NCBI GenBank assembly: GCA_900618795.1
Contig: UYJD01000003.1
Coordinates: 1,303,627 to 1,367,626 of the forward strand
Source of the DNA: Cyanodermella asteris
Taxonomy: Eukaryota; Ascomycota; Lecanoromycetes; Ostropales; Stictidaceae
Direction: 5' to 3'
Length of the DNA stretch: 64,000 nucleotides
The notes beneath the pieces were generated by a model. The model made no database searches, had not been told where the DNA came from, and worked only from the letters and a program-made list of their open reading frames with translations. The position numbers and the translations under genes are program-made. Positions 1 through 11,912 of the stretch are shown in pieces. How positions within the stretch are numbered: the stretch's first letter is position 1; each line of letters begins with the position of its first letter.

Positions 1-2266
1 TGAGACTTGACCGTGAGAAACCCGGTGTCGTTTCTGGTATCGCCAGCGATCATAGACCAGGTATTGGTTTCAGTAAAATGTTCAGCGGTGCTCAGATAGT
101 CTTGACCACCAGTCGGACGCCGAAATTATGTGCATATCGTGTGTCCGCGACGTGAAAGCACGTCTCCCACTTTTGTCGATGACCTCGTAGCATGAAGTTA
201 TGGATTGATGACGGACGTGAGCGATGCTGACGCCAATAAAAGCGAGTCCAATCGCGAGGCCACTGCAAGAACGAAGTCATGTGAATAGCGTTCAGGGAAC
301 GGGCGCTGCTGATTTGTCGACGACAGGGCGCGGTACATTAAAGACATACTCAAGGACCACAAGCCAAGCTTCAAGTCCTTGTTAGATGTGGCATTGTTGT
401 GAAAGAGCCGTAGAATTAGCCGGTGGACGAAGCCAGCGAGCAGAACAGAGAGAGCGGAAGCGGACGTCAAGACCGAGAACGGCGATGATCGATGGTGGGA
501 GAAAGACAGGGTGCAGTTCGGTAGACAAGAGGCTGCCGCGAAGTCACGATGGCGGCGGTCACATGCCAGCGGACTTGTTCTCCGCCTGCCAGAAAGTACA
601 GTGACATCGTTCACACATCGACTGATCGGCCTGACCATATCCGGGTCCTCGTAAATCAAGGCTCGAGGGTGACTACGGACTAGACGACAGCCATCGTGGC
701 TCGGAAAACAGGTATGATTGCTCGAACAGCTTGCTGGACTGCTGGCAGTGTGATATCCGGCGCCTCAAAAGTTTATGCCTTACTGAAGACGCGAAAAGAC
801 CCCGCAGAACAAGCATGCACACGACCGGAAGCCTGCTCAGCCAGCTGCATGCTACACTTTGAGCAGCTCTCGAAGGACATGCCAGCCTTGACTAATGCAT
901 TATTCCATACGCGCGCGTTGATCAGCATGCTGATTTTGTTCGTCTGTCGCATGTTTCATCGGCTTTCCGAGATTGCCACGCTTGCGTAGCTCTACCAAGG
1001 CTTCGCCAGCGTCGATCTTGTTACTGTCATGTTCATTGTTCATCGAGTTCCATCCGAACAATTTCGCTAACTTTTTTATATACGTGCATCTCCTCACAAC
1101 TCACTATTCGTGGCCTTGACTGAGCCATGCAGACGCTTCAAACCCGTCGTTCGCATGGCTTAAGCATTGTCCCTCCGTCATCTCACTGTGAAACTGCCAT
1201 GGGGGGGACCTCCCGGTCCGAAGGATCCCTGTCAAACGCTAGCCGAAAAGGGCTGCTTTGGCCAGTTGACCAGTCAGCATGACTCGGCATCGTTATTGTT
1301 CATTCGAGCGCGAGGATGCGAGACTTGACTGCAGAACATCGGATGTGTTGTGTTTGGCATTCGCTCCTTCAATTGAATGCAGTTGATTATTCACTCACGT
1401 TGCCGGCACTCCGCTATAAGCATTGGAAGCCGCATGGCAGCCGCCTTTTGCAGCAGCTCGATCTGCCACGAACTGAGGCCTGGCTGGGCGCGGATCACAA
1501 GGTTCCCACATGTGGATCTAGTGCGTCCAGGGTGCCAGGGAATAGCTTTCGGCCTGTACACGTTTGTGGCTGCCATCTTCCAGGTGCGCCGTGGCCCGAC
1601 GCTCGACCGCTCGACGGTCGGCCGCGTTGGCAAGAAGCACGGCAGAATCTTTTTCGTTGAGCGCAGGATCTTCTGCATGGCTCCGCAACCCTTCCATTCG
1701 CGGTGTTACAGACGGAAGGGAAGAGACACGCAGGACAGCAGGAAGGGTGGGATGGGTGTGGGAAACGTGCTTGTAATTAACATTCCGCCGGCCGCCATTC
1801 GACCGGCGAGTCAGAAGAGTCTATGCGTCCTGCGACGGGCAACTTGTGGACTAGTGCATCATAGGTAGTCCATCCTCGGCTTTCACCTTGGAAATCATTC
1901 CTGTCCGTCTGCCGTTATAAAGTGGGCGCGGCGACAGCTCGGTCGGGAATGGGAGACGGTTCTGCGGCCACGGATTCGTCGTCGCCCATAAATAACCAAT
2001 CACCTCGGCGGCGAGCCAGGTTAGCTTACCGGCGTGGTATCGATGACCAGTTGCATTCGCCATTCTTGTGAAGCTACGCCACAGTCTGAACGAGGGCGGC
2101 GGGCGAGCTTGTTCCCTGACACAGGACGGACGGAGGGTCGCCAGTGACCCAGCGCAGCATTATCTTTTTTCCTTTTTCTGGCGGCCGCGAGATCGAGGCC
2201 GTGTCAAGCCTCCTGGGGCTGCTTGCTGCGGGAGCGACGTGGGAGTGGTAAGGAAGAAGGGCTCGA
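1..2266. other. Upstream region of areA, no gene recognised
   Basis: I find no convincing gene here. At the extreme left edge a minus-strand frame stays open for about 41 codons and runs off the window; its composition is protein-like, but I do not recognise it. The other frames look random. The stretch next to areA probably contains its promoter: there is a TTATAAAG element at 1915-1922 and a CCAAT box at 1996-2000. Confidence 0.5.
1915..2000 (+). promoter_or_regulatory. Possible areA core promoter (TATA-like and CCAAT elements)
   Basis: A TTATAAAG element at 1915-1922 and a CCAAT pentamer at 1996-2000 lie about 0.75-0.85 kb before the first in-frame areA methionine, ahead of a long pyrimidine-rich leader. 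This order is unusual because CCAAT boxes normally lie upstream of TATA-like elements. The assignment is an inference from position and motif only; no transcript evidence is visible. Confidence 0.25.
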
Positions 2267-2344
2267 ATGTCCTGCCCTGCCCTGCTCTGCTCTGCTCTGC
2301 TCGGCTCGTTCTCCAGTCCGCAGACTCCACCATTCACCAGCTAG
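2267..2344 (+). promoter_or_regulatory. Upstream open reading frame in the areA leader
   Basis: An ATG at 2267 opens a 25-codon frame ending in TAG at 2342-2344. It runs through a (CTGCY)n pentanucleotide repeat at about 2271-2305, so the peptide is Cys/Ser/Ala/Leu-rich. I find no other ATG from here to 2740. If the transcript starts upstream, this uORF would be met before the areA start and could affect its translation. That role is inferred. Confidence 0.35.
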
Positions 2345-2753
2345 AATTACTGCCGAGCGTCCCGCGCCCGCGCATCACCGGCTGCATCCTTCTCGTTCGC
2401 CCCAAGAACTACAGCGACTTCGACACTTGTCGCCGCCCTCACCTGCTCAACCTCCCCCATCCCACTGCCGCTGCGTGCACCCTTCCAGCGCCCGTCCGTC
2501 GTCGCGCGCTTCGCTTCTCTTCTCATCTCATCTCGCCCTGTGAAAGCCTGGATCCCACGCTGCCTGCTTCGACGAGCGCTCGTCCGACCGCACCCCTCTG
2601 ACCCTTCCACCTTCGAGGCCGTCGCGGCCCCAGCTCGTCAAGCTGGATCTCTCACCCAAGCGCTCGGCTGTGCGCACCGAGTTGCTGCAGAACGCCTACT
2701 TTGCAGACTGGAAGAACGACACCTGCCCTACAGACCTCGATGATCCCGCAGAG

Positions 2754-5339
2754 ATGGAGAAGCGAGATCCGCTCGCGACGTCGATATGGCGTCTGTACAG
2801 CCAGACCAAGACTCAACTGCCCAACAAGGAGCGCATGGAGAACCTGACCTGGCGCTTGATGGCCATGAAGCTGAGGCAGCGAAAAGAGATGGAGGACAAT
2901 CAGATGAGGTATGCGAAAGCTCAAGAGTGTTGGCAGCACCCTTCCGACGCTCTATCATTCGCTCCCGCCTGAGGGACTTGCTAACAGCTCACTCGTCCGT
3001 GTAGACCACCGCAGGGCAGAAATCCGACATCGGCGCCGTCTGGTATTGCTCAGCTCCGTGCTGCGTCCCAGGATGCTTCGTTCGACAAGCACTTGGACGA
3101 AATGAACATGGACGATTTTGTTCTGCCCGAGTTCCCCGAAGGTCCGGCCAAGGAAGACACCACCAACCCGAACGCAATCCCCATCAAAGCCCAGAGACAT
3201 CAGTCGTTTCATCAAACCCTCCCTACTGCCTCCGCACCCGTCAATCCCGAGCTGTCTCAGCAGAACGAATTTGGTTATCTGCAGAAACATGTCCGGAAAA
3301 CGAGCATTGACGACAGAAAGGCAGGTTCCATTCCTCCCTTCATTCAACCCGAGAACTAACTTCTGGTATAGACTCGGAAACGACCAGCGGATTTTTCCCC
3401 TCCCCAGCCTGCTGTCAGCATCGGACTGGACCACGGGAACTTAGACCTCGGTGACTATTCCTTGGAAGGCGGCGCTTATAATCATCCTGGCGACACCTCC
3501 TCGAGCGTCCATTTCTCCATCGACGAGTTCCATAATCCCAGTGAACCTATACTCCACTCTGCCGGTCCCTTCCAGCAGCACTTTTTCTCTCCCGTCGGCT
3601 CGCCTATCAATCAGAACGGACCATTTTCGGTGTATAATAATAATAACAACACACCTCTCGGCTCGTCCTTGAAGACAAGTGACGACTACTATTCTCCACC
3701 GGCATCGGGTTTCCCCTCCACTGCGTCCACGCCCCAGCCAATGGCCGCGAACGATGACATGTACTTTGATTTGACCCATCGACCGAACTCCAATTTTCCG
3801 GGCAACAGGCACTCCAATCTCTCTAGCTCGCTGCAAGGAGGACAGTGGCAATACCATCCCAGCGACGACATGGCCTTTAGCGCTCCATCCAGTGGGTCGA
3901 TGACGGGCTTTACCAGTGCTCCGACGTTCAACATGCAACAGCAACAGCACATTAATCCTTCGCAGGTCTTGCAGCCCGAATATACCAACCCACATGTGAA
4001 CAACCTTGGCGGAGGGCGTGGTGACAACATGTTTACATTTGGTGGAGATTCGGATGCAGAAGAAGAAGAAGTGCCAGCTTCAGCAAATGACCCCAATTTT
4101 GTGCCGTCCATCAACAGATTTGAGGATAGTTCCATGCAGATGGCCAACAATATGCGCTGGTCAAGCGGTAACCTGGCTGGCATGGGAGCCAATATGGCCG
4201 CTCGCTATCCCGGTGGGCCTACGAGGAAACAGGTCACGATGGCTGAGGATAGCATGATGCAAGGAGTTCCAGACTGGTCCCATTCTAGCCTGCCACGAGG
4301 ATCGTCAATGGCAAATTTTGGTGCAATGAACACCGACCCAAGGCTCAAGAAGATTCCTCGCACAAGCTCGACTCCCAATGCTCTCAACATGGTACAGCAG
4401 GGTATGTCCATGCACACGGGACCTAACTCACCGCTCGAATCCGGTCTTACTAGTGCATTGCCTTCCCGGCCCTCAACTCCAGGAGGCTCAAAACCCGGCG
4501 AATCCAGTGCTCCCACCACGTGTACCAACTGTTTCACTCAGACTACCCCGCTTTGGCGACGCAATCCTGAAGGACAGCCTCTTTGCAATGCGTGTGGCTT
4601 ATTTTTGAAGCTCCACGGAGTCGTACGCCCTCTGTCGTTGAAGACGGATGTGATCAAGAAGCGCAATAGAGGCTCGAATACAACGGCAAATGCTCCTTCT
4701 GGAACTAATACTCGTTCAGCCAAGAAAGCTTCTAGAAAGAACTCCACCGTTCAGAGTCCAGTCGCAACCACACCTCCGGCTAGCAAGGAATCAACGAACA
4801 CTTCAGCTATCGACTCTGCTTCGCCAGGTTCGAACCAAGGCTCAGGCGACGGAAACACTACTGCTGGTAGCACGCCTGCAAGCAGCCACGGACCTCCACT
4901 GGTCGCAAAAGCTACAGGTGTCGTGCCAATTGCTGCTAAGCCGCCTACCGTGTCAGCGCCTACCGCATCGACCGGTGCTACTGCGTCGTCACCTCTTGCA
5001 GCGAGTCTTCCGAGAAGTGTCAACAATGGCATGGCTACTAAACGTCAGCGTAGGCAGTCCAAGGCAAGCGTTGGCGCAGCCGCTGCCCAGCCACCTCAAT
5101 TCCAGCCTATGGACACGGACGGTCAAGATCAGGACGGTGACGACAGCGCAGGCCTACAGACCGCTCGCAACACGCCTAATGCAATGGGAGCAGGTGGGAG
5201 CAGTGCTAACCTGGGTAATATGGGTGGTCTCTCGATGGGTCAGGTAGCCGCCGGGGCTCATGGCCACATGGCCATGGCTGGTGGACCGGGAGGCGCTGGT
5301 GGACCACAAGAGTGGGAATGGCTTACTATGAGTCTGTAA
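2754..5339 (+). CDS. areA: AREA/NIT2 global nitrogen regulator (GATA factor)
   Basis: GATA-type transcription activator that turns on nitrogen-catabolic genes when ammonium and glutamine are scarce; it acts in the nucleus. Exons are 2754-2908, 3005-3320 and 3372-5339, giving 812 residues from the first in-frame ATG. The N-terminal block with [10 protein letters not shown] and [12 protein letters not shown] is the conserved fungal DUF1752 region. The single zinc finger is C541-x2-C544-x17-C562-x2-C565, the fungal IVa type, followed by a basic tail. The extreme C-terminus WEWLTMSL is the conserved AREA/NIT2 end implicated in NmrA interaction. Intron 1 (96 nt) is GT-AG. Intron 2 (51 nt) only fits the frame with a GC donor (AAG|GCAGGT). 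The open frame continues back to 2544 and appears to encode sequence (for example KLDLSPKRSAV) that could be part of the protein, so an upstream exon with the true ATG is likely. Confidence 0.93.
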
Positions 5340-6804
5340 GACAGCAATCCACAAACCATTTAGCTCTGGGTATGACAGTGATGGGTGAAGACGAGTGATA
5401 AATACGGCCTGGGAATGAACATCGGGGTGGGAATACGAGGATGGTTGTTTGGACGCATATGCAGGGAGGGAATGTTTCCGGTTCAGTCCGCTGACGGAGC
5501 TCAAACTGGAAGCTTCGGATACGAGCATCGACGGACGCGACGACAGCAGCTCGAAGTGTCGACTTTTACTTCCGCTGACGGGGCGTGCAGCCTCGGGTAC
5601 GTGCATTTGGGGTCAACCTGACCTCGCCATTTCCAACGGCGAGGTCCATCTGATATCACCGCGTCTCAGGAGCCTCACCCCACTCCTGAGAAGTGCGCAA
5701 CATTGTGGATTTTGTTTTTGGGTATTTGCTTTTGAAGGGCGGGATTTTGTTTTAGGCTTCTGTGACTGGTTGCATTTTGCGAAATGTCTCTCTGTTCACG
5801 AGCCGGCTGCGGTCTGCTTCTTCGCAGTTTGTCAGGCTTGCAACGCGACGGTCTCAGCACATGTTTTGGGTTGGGGTTCTCTGCTTATTTGGAATTCCGC
5901 GCACAACCGCAACAGGACATGTGAACACGAACTTGATAAACGGGGATCTGTGCCATCCGGTCAGGGAATGGAATCGGTATGATATAAGATTCTAGCCCAC
6001 GGGATTGTGCTTTAGGGAGCTATGGGCTTCGATATATTGGGAGGTGGAGTCACATCTGTGAATGAAGGGATAGAAGCCACAGAAGCACACATCAAGCTGG
6101 GCTGGAATCTTGTCACGACTGGTGTCATGATCCTGGCGATCAAATGCGTATACACACTCAGATGAATATATCTCGTAATTGCTTCATCTTGAGACCATCG
6201 ATGATCGTGTAGTATCGACTCTTAGATGATACCGTCCACGTGAAGACTGTCCGCTTCGCAGCACCTTTTACATCCTAGAAATTGTCTCATACCTCAGAGT
6301 ACCTGTCGATTCTGGACCCTTGTTCGCGCCTTCGACAGGACACCGTTACACATGATCATTAAAATAAAAATCAAGCTTGAATTCGGTCAAAATTGTCCCA
6401 GGCCAGCTGGGGCGATGTGGGCTCCTGGCCAAATCGTGTAAAAACCCATATGCATTCGGACAAAGTTTTTTTTGCCAGCGTACGTTCTCGTATTTCTGCT
6501 CCATTACCGCGTACAAGAGCTGATGCCGTACATTCGCCCGCTAAAAGCCCTACAGCTTTCTCGAACGCCATGCGCTGCAAGGTCTGGGTTTGATGGAAAA
6601 GCCCCCGCAGCTCTACTCCGGCCCATCGCAGACTCCCGTCATCCCCGTATACTCGGTGCTTGCAACCTGAACGGCATAAGCAAAAGGATAAAGAAATTGC
6701 TCCGAGCGTGCGAAAACAATATTTGAAGTATGCGTCGTAGGTGCCCAAGGTGGTGCAAAACTCCAAAAAGAAAAAAGGAAAAGAAAGAAAAAAAAGTGCG
6801 ATTT
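5340..6804. other. areA 3' flank, no gene seen
   Basis: 3' untranslated region of areA followed by sequence without a recognisable gene on either strand. The right end (about 6768-6795) is purine-rich, with A-runs that read as a T8 terminator for the minus-strand tRNA-like element next to it. Confidence 0.5.
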
Positions 6805-6897
6805 GATCAGACTGGGGCTCGATCCCAGGACCTTCTCGGAGCAATGTGCTAACAGACGATTGTTAACGAGATGTGATAACCACTGGAAGACGTTAGC
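6805..6897 (-). tRNA. tRNA-Val(AAC)-like gene with intron, probably a pseudogene
   Basis: Read on the minus strand, this has an anticodon stem TCTCG/CGAGA, loop TTAAC with anticodon AAC, about 21 nt of intron after position 37, a T stem CTGGG/CCCAG and an acceptor 3' strand TCTGATC. A run of eight T follows, as expected for RNA polymerase III termination. The 5' acceptor strand (GCTAACG) does not pair with the 3' strand, box A is altered (TCTTCCAGTGG) and the T loop begins ATCGA instead of TTCGA. These changes suggest a decayed copy of a valine tRNA gene. Isotype is inferred from the anticodon and body. Confidence 0.55.
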
Positions 6898-7160
6898 AAG
6901 GGTCGAGATCGTTTGTCGTGGCGGGGAATACTGACACTACACCATCCGACCTTGATCACTGATTGTGGTTTTAGTCTTCGAAAATCAAAAATATATCGCT
7001 ATTGACTAATTTGCAGGAATCGTTGCACGTACTTTGCCACCTCCTTTGATCACGACTTCCATCAGTCTTTATACGGGTACATGAACGAACGATGATATAA
7101 ATGTGCCTTGAGCTGGTTACTCCATGTAACGCGGGCACGGGGTGGTTGACTGTGTAGGCG

Positions 7161-7361
7161 NNNNNNNNNNNNNNNNNNNNNNNNNNNNNNNNNNNNNNNN
7201 NNNNNNNNNNNNNNNNNNNNNNNNNNNNNNNNNNNNNNNNNNNNNNNNNNNNNNNNNNNNNNNNNNNNNNNNNNNNNNNNNNNNNNNNNNNNNNNNNNNN
7301 NNNNNNNNNNNNNNNNNNNNNNNNNNNNNNNNNNNNNNNNNNNNNNNNNNNNNNNNNNNNN
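7161..7361. other. Assembly gap (201 N)
   Basis: An unbroken run of N. The isochorismatase-like frame on its right side runs into it, so part of that gene or remnant is hidden. Confidence 1.
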
Positions 7362-7560
7362 CGTCTACGACTGTGAGAGCCCGGAAACCATAGCATCTTG
7401 TTTCTCTGACGGTGGATTCGACACGGATATTGGTTGCAACCCCAGTCGCAAGAATCTGATCCACGCCCTTCGAGCTCAGGACCCGGTTCAGTTTAGAGAC
7501 CCAGAAACTGTTGTTTCGAGTCTTCGGCAACATGATTTCGTCGCACTCATTGCACAAAGC
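7362..7560 (-). pseudogene. Isochorismatase-family (cysteine hydrolase) fragment
   Basis: A minus-strand frame of about 66 codons, from just after TAG (7561-7563) to the gap, contains LPKTRNNSF and then ILATGVATNIRVESTVRE. In isochorismatase-like hydrolases these correspond to the lysine of the catalytic triad (K-x-R-x-S-F) and to the strand-loop that carries the nucleophile, normally ATNxCVxST. Here the nucleophile position is Arg (codon complementary to 7423-7425). The N-terminal part with the catalytic Asp is not found upstream, and nothing recognisable continues beyond the gap. A missing N-terminus, a lost catalytic Cys and a flanking stop all suggest a dead remnant, though the gap leaves some doubt. 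Confidence 0.6.
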
Positions 7561-7563
7561 CTA

Positions 7564-8970
7564 GCCCACTCAAAAGGCCTACAATTGTGCTTCAATGTTT
7601 ACTGTACCTATACAATGGTCGTTCTCAAGCCCTGTCACGAAATGACGCCAGTAAAGAGTTCGAAGTGCTCTCATTACAGTACCGAAAGTGAAAGAAACTC
7701 CATTGAAGTCGAATACGCCTTGCCTCGTACTTCAAATCACTCTGCGAGTTGCTGATGTTTGAATTCATCTGGAAAGTTGAAGGGCTATATGAGGAAATTG
7801 GAGGCTGTTGAATATTCCTTGCTCGCATTGAACTACTACCAAGTTATTGGTCATGCTGAAGCCGTTTCGGATGCAGACATCACTTTTAGGTCCCGAATCG
7901 GATCTGCAGCCGAGCTCGAAGACTCTGGTTCCCGATTAATGGAAGGCTGAAGGGAGGTCAACAGGGCGCACGGAGAGTGGACAATTCGGCGCCCTACAGA
8001 CTTGTGCCGTCCGATGCGTGTCGACCTTGCTCTAATACAGACTCCTTGGCGCACGCCATCTCAGGGCACGCATGTGGCAGCTGTGAAAACAAGGCCGTGA
8101 GACGAAATCTGAACGACGCTGTTCACGACCGGGATCCGGGCAAGGACTTCTGGAGGTGATGCCCTAGCGAACTCGCACCAAGGAACCTTCCGCAAGCTCA
8201 GATGAGTACATCCAGAGCCCTGATACCGTGTCGACAACCGCTACTGCCATCATGTGGTCCCACTGGGGCTGTTGAATTATCTTCAGACGACTGAGCTGTG
8301 CGCACTGTCGACGAGAACCTGTGGAGGGGCTCATTCCACTGGCCATGCAGCACGTGAAGCATAATGACCCATCATTCAATTGCATGGCATTTGCCGTGTG
8401 CCGTCAGTCGCCCTGCCTTGGTCAATGCTTCTCGACAGCTAGGACTGTGTTGAGGTGTGTACGCAGCTTTCATGGCAGGTTTCGCGGTCGTCAAAGTGGG
8501 CTCATGTCCTCAAATGACGCGCCGTGGTCGATGATAGCTGTCCATGACTCTGCTATCAGCCCTAAACCCGGCTTAGGACACCGCGCAAAGGGGAATATGA
8601 CTTTCTCAACCGGATCTCTTGCAGCCCGAGCTCGGCTTTCAGCCTCCGCATACTTCTCCCGCAGCGAGTGGGATATAACAGCCTACCCCCTGACAGGCGA
8701 TTCAGGACTATGCTTGTGGTTCTCTCCTGGCATGAAATCTCGGACTAGGTCTGGCTGAAGCGCTCACATTCTTTCTTGTACTTGAGACACGCAATCTATG
8801 CTCTTGTCGTCGTCCCTCTGTTCAGTTAATCGGAGCCATGTCAATCTTCTGTGACTGATCAAATGCTCTGAAGCTTGAAATTCATTCTTGCTTGGACAGC
8901 TCTGCCAACAAAGACCAGTCGAATCTGGTAGGATCGTACTCTTCAGTCTTCTGAGAAGTCATATACACGC
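7564..8970. other. Gene-poor stretch
   Basis: No recognisable coding sequence, RNA gene or repeat. I looked for the N-terminus of the isochorismatase remnant on the minus strand and did not find it. Confidence 0.5.
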
Positions 8971-9618
8971 ATGTCTCTCAGCACTGGCCGGGTCTCTGCA
9001 AGGCTACGAGCCGATCATGAGTTCGTCTTTATGCACCAGTCTACCTCCTCGACAGGAAAACAGAGTAAGTATCGTCAGAATGTGGTTTCCTTGTTCTCCT
9101 CTGCGCATAAAGTCAAGCCAAAATGGCTTGGAATGCCTCCCTCAGTACACAACTTCCATCAACCATCCCCATCACCAAGCACTGGTCGCTTGCTAAAGCA
9201 CTCGCTTCTCGCAGAACATATATCGCCTAGCAGCACACTGCTTGCGAGCATCGATCAGTCTCTTACGTACCTCCCCAACAGCCATATCTCATTTGTCATA
9301 TGCAGCGGCTTTGACAGCCGAAAAGATTTACGATGCTCACGACAATCAATAGGACTATGCTTCAAGTACGAGCAGGCTTTCTGTGAGACCGAAAGACAAA
9401 CAGGTTGCCACGACTTCGACTTCGACTTCGACACCGGCCACGGCGAGTTTGTCGGGCAGCACTGCTTCGACCGCAACGGGACGCACTGCAAGGGTGGGAA
9501 GCAAGCAGGCAGCTATAGCCAAATCCAACGCTCCTTCTGTCAGCGTGTCTCGAAGTGGAGGATTGAGCAGCACCTTTCGGAGGCCACTGAAGCCGGGTGT
9601 GGCTGGCAAGGCATGAAA
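8971..9618 (+). pseudogene. Doubtful or decayed small gene
   Basis: Several pieces look coding but do not join cleanly. An ATG at 8971 opens about 31 codons up to a good donor (GTAAGT at about 9065). A possible acceptor near 9118 continues in phase into a 36-codon segment (starting KMAWNASLST) ending in TAG. A third frame then carries ISHLSYAAALTAEKIYDAH, an in-frame TAG near 9350, and a Ser/Thr-rich tail ending LKPGVAGKA at 9616. No known domain is visible. It may be a broken gene, a gene with mis-guessed exons, or chance. Confidence 0.2.
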
Positions 9619-9833
9619 GCGAGCCCGCTTAAGCCCTTTTAGCCACACCTAGAGCTTCCCGACAATTTGCACGATCGTCCCGGCCGAAAGCAAAAATGAA
9701 AAACAAGAGTTTACTTTCTGGCAGTAGGGCCAAATCCCCCTATGGGGAGACTTATGACATGATACCCTATTTTTAATGATTCAGAATCAAGTAATTATAT
9801 CCAAGATCCTTCCGTCCCTTTCGCCATAATTTA

Positions 9834-11912
9834 CTAACGACCAGTAACAGGCACATGCGGAGCCAACAACCGCATCTTCTCAATATGCTCCCGCCACTCC
9901 TCATTGGCATCCAAGCCCTGCTTCCCGTAACTCTCGTCCTCGGCATCACCAGACGTCCTCTCCGCTGTCTCATTCGTGTCATTCTTGTTCTTGCCCCACA
10001 AATACGGCTTCTCATTAGCATAGCACGGCGTCTCCTTGTCCTTTGGCAAAGTGCCGTTCAGGAAGTACGACTTGAGGATAGCCTCCGTGCAGTTCGACGT
10101 ATCCGCCGACGAATGCCCGTACCCATGATGCACCACCAACCGCGCATTGTCTCCCATCTCACCAAGCAATCTCCGTCCGTTCCGCAGCGGCGTGGCCGGA
10201 TCATACGTTTCCGCGAGCAGCAACACCGGGTGACTCAGCGTCTTGTTCAGATCGCCGCGATACGCCTCCGCGACGGTGGGCCAGTATTTTGCAAAGTTGC
10301 GGCAGGGGAACACGTCGAAGAAGCGGCCGTTACCGGCGATCCAGGACTGTTTGGTCATGTTGTGCCAGAGACCCTCCCACCAGTCGAGGCCGTCGGCGGG
10401 CTGCGGTGCGTCCCAGGAGTCGCCGCATACGACCATGAGGAAGAGTTCGTCTGTGGAGGGTTTGCTGGGCGGCCGGCAGGGTTCGGATGGATGGTAGAAC
10501 CATTCTGAGTTGCTGATCTTGACGGCTTGAGTGGTATTGCCTTTCTCGAGTTCGGTGGCGATCTGGGCGAGTTGAGGCCAGATTCGTGGGCGGTACATGG
10601 CGCCGTAGGCTACGTCGATGAACCAGGAGTAGGTGATGAGCGAGGGTCCGCTGGTGTTGGTGTACGCTGGCAAAGGTCGTTTGATGAGCGAGTCGAGGAG
10701 CTTGTTCATGCGTGTCTTCAACGACGGTAGCGTCACCCCTGTCTCGTTGTTCACTGGCTTCGCAAGAGAGCAGTGCTCTGGTCCAGCGTTGACACATTCT
10801 CCCAGAAACCCATCGTTCCAAGCATCAGTTCCATTATCGAGGGCAGTCCAGCCAAAGCCACCCAACTCGCGGTGGTCCCTGACATACTCCGTTCCGTCCA
10901 AGCTCATACGGCCGACACGATCGGGGAACAGAGCCGTGTAAGTCTGCGCTAACCCGGTCCCGTAGCTGACAAAGTGACCAGTCATCTCGCCCTCTCCCAA
11001 CGCCTTGCGAATCTCATCCATGTCACGTGCGACAAACGTGGTGGTCATGAACCTTCCTATGTCTCCGTGCTGCTCGTAGCAAGCCCTGAACGTGGCGTCG
11101 TTCATTACATCCATCAGCTCCAGTTGCTGCCTCGGGTTCACGACCTCGTAGGCCTGGCCAGTGAGACGTGCCCAACGATCGCGGTCCGCATCGTGGGGAT
11201 AGCATGCTATAGACGGCAGCGATTGGTTCACACCACGAGGGTCGAAGCCGAGGACATCGTATTTGCTGTCCGAAAGGCGTTTGGTGATAGCTTCGGCGCC
11301 ATACAATGCGTAGCTGAAACCGCTGCCGCCGGGTCCTCCGGGATTCACCACGATCGTTCGCTCACTCTTGTGCCCGGCGTTCAGAGCTCCAGGGCTGTCC
11401 TTGCGGGCAAGGCCAGAGACTTGATATTTGTTGATGGCGATACGCGCGATGCGCGTGTCGGACTTGTTCGTATAATCCAAGGGAACATCCAAGTACCCGC
11501 AGAGATAGACCCCGACTCCATCATACTTGTCGTCACGATCAACTGTCGAATTGTCTTCCTTGGTGACGTTCTGCCATCTCCAGTGTTCAGGATCAGGATC
11601 AAAATGGGAAGCCCAGGTGGCCGTAGGATTAGTGTCGTTCAAAGCTGGAAGAACTGCCCGATCCGTACATGGAATGAGCTGCAAAGGATCTCCTGGGACG
11701 GGAAAGTCGCCATACGGGCTTTGAGTCTGGGCTAAAATTATTTCATTCTTGTTGTCTTCGGCTGTGTTGAATGTGCCGTGGCTGACCCGACCATGGGAGA
11801 GCCTCACAAACCCTCCGAAGAGCACGACGATGCCTACGGCATATATCAAGCGACCCCAAAGCTCTCGCTTAGGTGTGGGCTTTTGAAGCGGCAGTGACTG
11901 TTCTTTACCCAT
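9834..11912 (-). CDS. S33-family peptidase (tripeptidyl aminopeptidase-like alpha/beta hydrolase)
   Basis: Serine exopeptidase-type alpha/beta hydrolase, 692 residues in a single exon. A short basic cytosolic tail is followed by one hydrophobic segment at residues 21-38, so it is probably a type II membrane or secreted-pathway protein; many N-x-S/T sequons support passage through the secretory pathway. The oxyanion-side motif NPGGPGGSG is at 190-198, and the nucleophile serine is S316 in FVSYGT. The C-terminal TAP-like region has ETYDPATPLRNG (likely catalytic Asp) and HHGYGHSS (likely catalytic His). All three residues appear intact. Family: TAP/SCO-type peptidases of MEROPS S33. Substrate is not predictable; release of short peptides from extracellular or vacuolar protein is the usual role. 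Confidence 0.85.
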   Translation of the reverse strand: MGKEQSLPLQKPTPKRELWGRLIYAVGIVVLFGGFVRLSHGRVSHGTFNTAEDNKNEIILAQTQSPYGDFPVPGDPLQLIPCTDRAVLPALNDTNPTATWASHFDPDPEHWRWQNVTKEDNSTVDRDDKYDGVGVYLCGYLDVPLDYTNKSDTRIARIAINKYQVSGLARKDSPGALNAGHKSERTIVVNPGGPGGSGFSYALYGAEAITKRLSDSKYDVLGFDPRGVNQSLPSIACYPHDADRDRWARLTGQAYEVVNPRQQLELMDVMNDATFRACYEQHGDIGRFMTTTFVARDMDEIRKALGEGEMTGHFVSYGTGLAQTYTALFPDRVGRMSLDGTEYVRDHRELGGFGWTALDNGTDAWNDGFLGECVNAGPEHCSLAKPVNNETGVTLPSLKTRMNKLLDSLIKRPLPAYTNTSGPSLITYSWFIDVAYGAMYRPRIWPQLAQIATELEKGNTTQAVKISNSEWFYHPSEPCRPPSKPSTDELFLMVVCGDSWDAPQPADGLDWWEGLWHNMTKQSWIAGNGRFFDVFPCRNFAKYWPTVAEAYRGDLNKTLSHPVLLLAETYDPATPLRNGRRLLGEMGDNARLVVHHGYGHSSADTSNCTEAILKSYFLNGTLPKDKETPCYANEKPYLWGKNKNDTNETAERTSGDAEDESYGKQGLDANEEWREHIEKMRLLAPHVPVTGR